NCBI GenBank assembly: GCA_029990175.1
Contig: JARKIP010000053.1
Coordinates: 18,370,001 to 18,434,000 of the forward strand
DNA from: Petunia secreta
Lineage: Eukaryota; Streptophyta; Magnoliopsida; Solanales; Solanaceae
Length of the DNA: 64,000 nucleotides
Direction of reading: 5' to 3'
Part shown: positions 61,226-64,000 of the stretch, piece after piece
How the letters are laid out: each line of letters begins with the position of its first letter
Position numbering within the stretch: the stretch's first letter is position 1
Notes under the pieces: model-generated
Databases searched by the model: none
Told to the model about the DNA's origin: nothing
Seen by the model: the letters and a program-made list of their open reading frames with translations, nothing else
Position numbers and translations under genes: made by a program

Positions 61226-61280
61226 GCTCTTAACGGGCTCGACTCTATAATATTAAAATTTTCAGTCTCCCCTAAGGCAA

Positions 61281-61460
61281 GAAACTGGGGCAATTTTTGC
61301 AAAGATAATTTGAAGATACGGAAGATAGAAACTGGGGCAATTTTGCAAGACAATTTGAAGGTTTGAAAGATATCAACCGGGGCAAATTTTGCAAAATGAG
61401 TTGAAGATTTGGAAGTTCATCACTGGGGCAGATCTTTGCAAGAATTGGTTTGCTTATCAA
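61281..61460 (+). repeat. ~46-bp tandem array, four copies
   Basis: ctggggcaa / ccggggcaa starts at about 61285, 61332, 61377 and 61423, each followed by tttgcaa...ttgaag...gga. A further aactggggcaatc lies alone at about 63291. Confidence 0.85.
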
Positions 61461-62099
61461 AGGATGAAGCGGCAAAGTTCGAAAAGTATTCAAGATTAGC
61501 ACAAGTTGCAATACAAAGGACGTTCAGTTTGTTTCAGGATATGTCATGAGTTTGAGTTAAAGCAAGAATTTTAAATGCATTATAAACTTTGTATTTGCAT
61601 ATCAATGATTACTTGCTTACTATTTTATTGAATTACTTTATTTTGCCTCTATCTTAAGATGAGTTATACTATTGAGTTCATAAACCAAGTTTTCGAGGAT
61701 GGTTTTCAAAGCCCAAGTCTCACGAAGAAAAGGAAGCGATAGCGGCAAATTTAAGATGAATCAGCACAAATCAAACACCCCTCCCCAAAACTAACAAAAT
61801 TTTCTTTGAGAGCAGGAACCTGAAAGCTTGCAATGGAAGGATCATTCGCACTACGGATGAACAATTTATGGAATGCGCATTCAAAGAATTGAACATCAGA
61901 TCCAATTTGAACTGAAGAGGGCACTCAATACTTTGTACCACTATCCATACAAGCAACACAATCAAGTTGACAATGCAAATGATTTGGCTTGACAGATCAT
62001 TCAAATTTACTCTTGCGGCATCTAAGCATCACATTATATTATTGCCGAAAAGGCGGCGCTTTTCTTTTCTCAAGTTTTAACATTGTTATGGAATTTATC

Positions 62100-62945
62100 T
62101 TGCAATATTGATAGACAAGTCGGCTGGAACACCGCTTTCGGAGTGTTTCGCGATGTCGGTTGTCTTGCAATATTGGCATTTTATATTTTAAATTTATTAA
62201 TAGTTTGAGACAAGTCGGCTGGAACACCGCTTTCGGAGTGTTTCGCGATGTCGGTTGTCTTGCAATATTGGCATTTTATATTTTAAATTTATTAATAGTT
62301 TAAGATAAGTCGGCTGGAACACCGCTTTCGGAGTGTTTCGCGATGTCGGTTGTCTTGCAATATTGGCATTTTATATTTAAAATTTATTGATAATTTAAGA
62401 CAAGTCGGCTGGAACACCGCTTTCGGAGTGTTTCGCGATGTCGGTTGTCCTGCAATATTGGCATTTTATATTTAAAATTTATTGATAATCTAAGACAAGT
62501 CGGCTGGAACACCGCTTTCGGAGTGTTTCGCGATGTCGGTTGTCCTGCAATATTGGCATGTTATGTTTAAAGTAGATTGATAATCTAAGATAAGTCGGCT
62601 GGAACACCGCTTTCGGAGTGTTTCGCGATGTCGGTTGTCTTGCAATATTGGCATTTTATATTTAAAATTTATGGATCGTTTAAGACAAGTCGGCTGGAAC
62701 ACCGCTTTCGGAGTGTTTCGCGATGTCGGTTGTCTTGCAATATTGGCATTTTATATTTAAAATTTATTGATCGTTTAAGACAAGTCGGCTGAAGCACCAC
62801 GTTCGGAGTGTTTTCGCGATGTCGGTTGTCTTGCAATATTAGCATTTTATGTTTAAAGTAGATTGATAATTTAAGACAAGTCGGCTGGAGCACCGCTCTC
62901 GGAGTGTTTTAATGTCGGTTGTCTTGCAATATTGACATATTGTAT
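62100..62945 (+). repeat. 95-bp tandem array, nine copies
   Basis: gtcggctgga starts at 62119, 62214, 62309, 62404, 62499, 62594, 62689, 62784 and 62880: seven exact 95-bp steps and one of 96. Each unit carries aacaccgctttcggagtgtt, a short hairpin, between agacaa and ttgtct arms, then an AT-rich half. The last two copies are more diverged. Tandem repeats in the Ogre 3' UTR are a known feature of the family. Confidence 0.95.
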
Positions 62946-63634
62946 TTGAAATGCATGATTCGACTCGAGACATCACGTCTCGTTAGTCAACTTATCTTAT
63001 GAAAGCCTTGCATTTTTTCGCTTTACTTATTGTCTTACTTTACCGTTTCAGAATAATGATCAGCCTAAAGGTTCTCCGGGCGGAGCATCTCGTCAGTTGA
63101 TCGAGAGAAGAACTTATTGAGCATCACGACCAGCATTTATAATTTTATATTATACTTTTATTTATTTCTTATTCCAAATATTATTATAGTTTATTAGCAG
63201 TTGCTCGCTTACCGTTTGTTAAGTCTTTACAGAATTTTGGCAATACCGCAGTAGCATTGGAGCATAACGTGGAACTTTTGCTTAGCAGTGAACTGGGGCA
63301 ATCGTTGATATGAGCTAGGCTCGTCAACGAGGATCTGAAGAATCGCACTCGAACAAGCAAGTTTTACCTAATCTTTCATTTCAGATTAGGCGTCAGTTTG
63401 AATTCTTTCCTACTCGTGCGTCAATCGTGCGAGTTTTCGTGCCTAAGTGTCGTCGAACTACATATGGCCTGATTCTCTTTCAGCCCGAGATATGTAGGCA
63501 ACTCAGAAACCGGAGTTCGGCCATGTCCATAAGCCTCGCATTTCGGTCCTTGGAATTGAAGTCTTGGCTTTACCGTGACGAAATTGGTTTTCACGTCAAC
63601 TTTCTTTACCCTGAAAACTCTTTCATCCTTTTCG
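62946..63634 (+). other. Ogre 3' UTR, distal part
   Basis: Non-coding; contains hairpin motif copy 5 (63455-63500). No other structure recognised. Confidence 0.6.
63455..63500 (+). repeat. two-stem hairpin motif, copy 5
   Basis: gaactacatatggcctgatt start, gagatatgtaggca end. Outer stem ctacata/tatgtag (7 bp), inner stem tctc/gaga. Confidence 0.72.
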
Positions 63635-63650
63635 GGTAAAGAGGGGCAGC
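63635..63650 (+). other. Ogre polypurine tract
   Basis: ggtaaagaggggcagc ends at the LTR start; the same tract occurs on the minus strand at 46321-46340. Confidence 0.9.
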
Positions 63651-64000
63651 TGTTGACACCCAATTTCGTCCCGAGATTTAATTAATGACTAATTATTTAA
63701 ATAAAAATTAATTAATTAAAATAAAATTGAAATTAAAATTAATTAATTAAAATTAGTTATAGTAAAGTAATTAATTTCAAAAGAAAAGGCTAAGTGTGCG
63801 ATATACAACCCCAATTTCAGCCTACTCGTGCAATTTTTTTCGCTTACTCCTATAATCCCTAAAGTAGGGCTAAATTTGCCTTACGAATTAATTTCCGGCT
63901 CACTTGTGCAAACATATATACATACAGTACACGCGCATATCAGTTCCTCACAGCTCAATTACCCGCGACCCAATTCCCTTTCCCAACCCGTTTTCTCTCA
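63651..64000 (+). repeat. Ogre 3' LTR, first 350 bp
   Basis: Matches 47182-47531 with three substitutions that I counted by eye. It is cut by the window edge, so its target duplication cannot be seen. Confidence 0.95.

Larger units (their letters stand above)
60823..62118 (+). other. Ogre 3' UTR, proximal part
   Basis: Non-coding. Holds the hairpin motif copies (60871, 60976, 61091 degenerate, 61185) and a 46-bp array (61281-61460); 61,470-62,090 shows nothing recognisable. Confidence 0.75.
47182..64000 (+). mobile_element. Ogre-type Ty3/gypsy element, nearly intact, truncated by window
   Basis: 5' LTR, PBS, ORF1, gag-protease, intron, RT-RNase H-aRNase H-integrase, a long repeat-rich 3' UTR, polypurine tract and the first 350 bp of the 3' LTR. 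ORF1 upstream of gag, the intron between protease and RT, the very long LTRs and tandem repeats in the 3' UTR are established Ogre traits. Coding ORFs are open apart from one stop in ORF1. Of 350 LTR positions visible in both copies three differ, so the insertion is recent. Confidence 0.94.

Overview
The window is plant nuclear DNA made almost entirely of nested LTR retrotransposons. No host gene, tRNA, rRNA or CRISPR array could be supported. The retroelement families (Sirevirus-type Ty1/copia, Tekay/Del-type chromovirus, Tat and Ogre-type Ty3/gypsy), a Stowaway-like MITE and AT-rich spacers indicate a eudicot. Solanaceae is my best guess from the overall style of the elements, but nothing here proves it.

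Layout. (1) 1-763: AT-rich flank with two small tandem duplications. (2) 764-15347: an old Sirevirus on the minus strand, bounded by a near-perfect 5-bp target duplication, with gag, protease, integrase, RT-RNase H and an env-like third ORF, all broken. Its left LTR holds a 3.9-kb solo LTR of Ogre/Tat type (1612-5519), which itself holds a MITE (4043-4301). (3) 15353-16911: spacer with a diverged direct repeat around a short unassigned ORF. (4) 16912-23471: a decayed Tekay/Del chromovirus on the plus strand, whose 3' LTR is cut after about 106 bp. (5) 23472 to about 33050: a minus-strand Tat/Ogre-type solo LTR split by a 7.45-kb non-autonomous Del-like element (24168-31618, TSD tacaa). (6) 33083-45730: a degenerate Tat element with a four-exon antisense gene and an unusual LTR-internal-LTR-partial internal arrangement. 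(7) 45731-47181: a truncated minus-strand Ogre-like 3' end. (8) 47182 to the window end: a young, nearly complete Ogre-type element inserted into (7), running past the right edge.

The Ogre copy is the best preserved. It has a 3.6-kb LTR, a tRNA-type PBS, an accessory ORF1 with one stop codon, an open gag-protease ORF with a G-patch, a predicted 253-nt GT-AG intron that joins protease to reverse transcriptase in frame, an open RT / RNase H / second archaeal-type RNase H / integrase ORF, and a 2.8-kb 3' UTR. The two LTRs differ at only three of the 350 positions visible in both.

The most interesting signals are: a two-stem hairpin motif in the Ogre 3' UTR, present in four good copies whose stems change in a compensatory way; the Tat antisense gene, whose three introns keep frame across four exons; a chimeric Sirevirus gag with a second N-terminal segment; PBS-like tggcgactcc boxes inside three different LTRs; and paired poly(A)-terminated trailers after Ogre ORF1.
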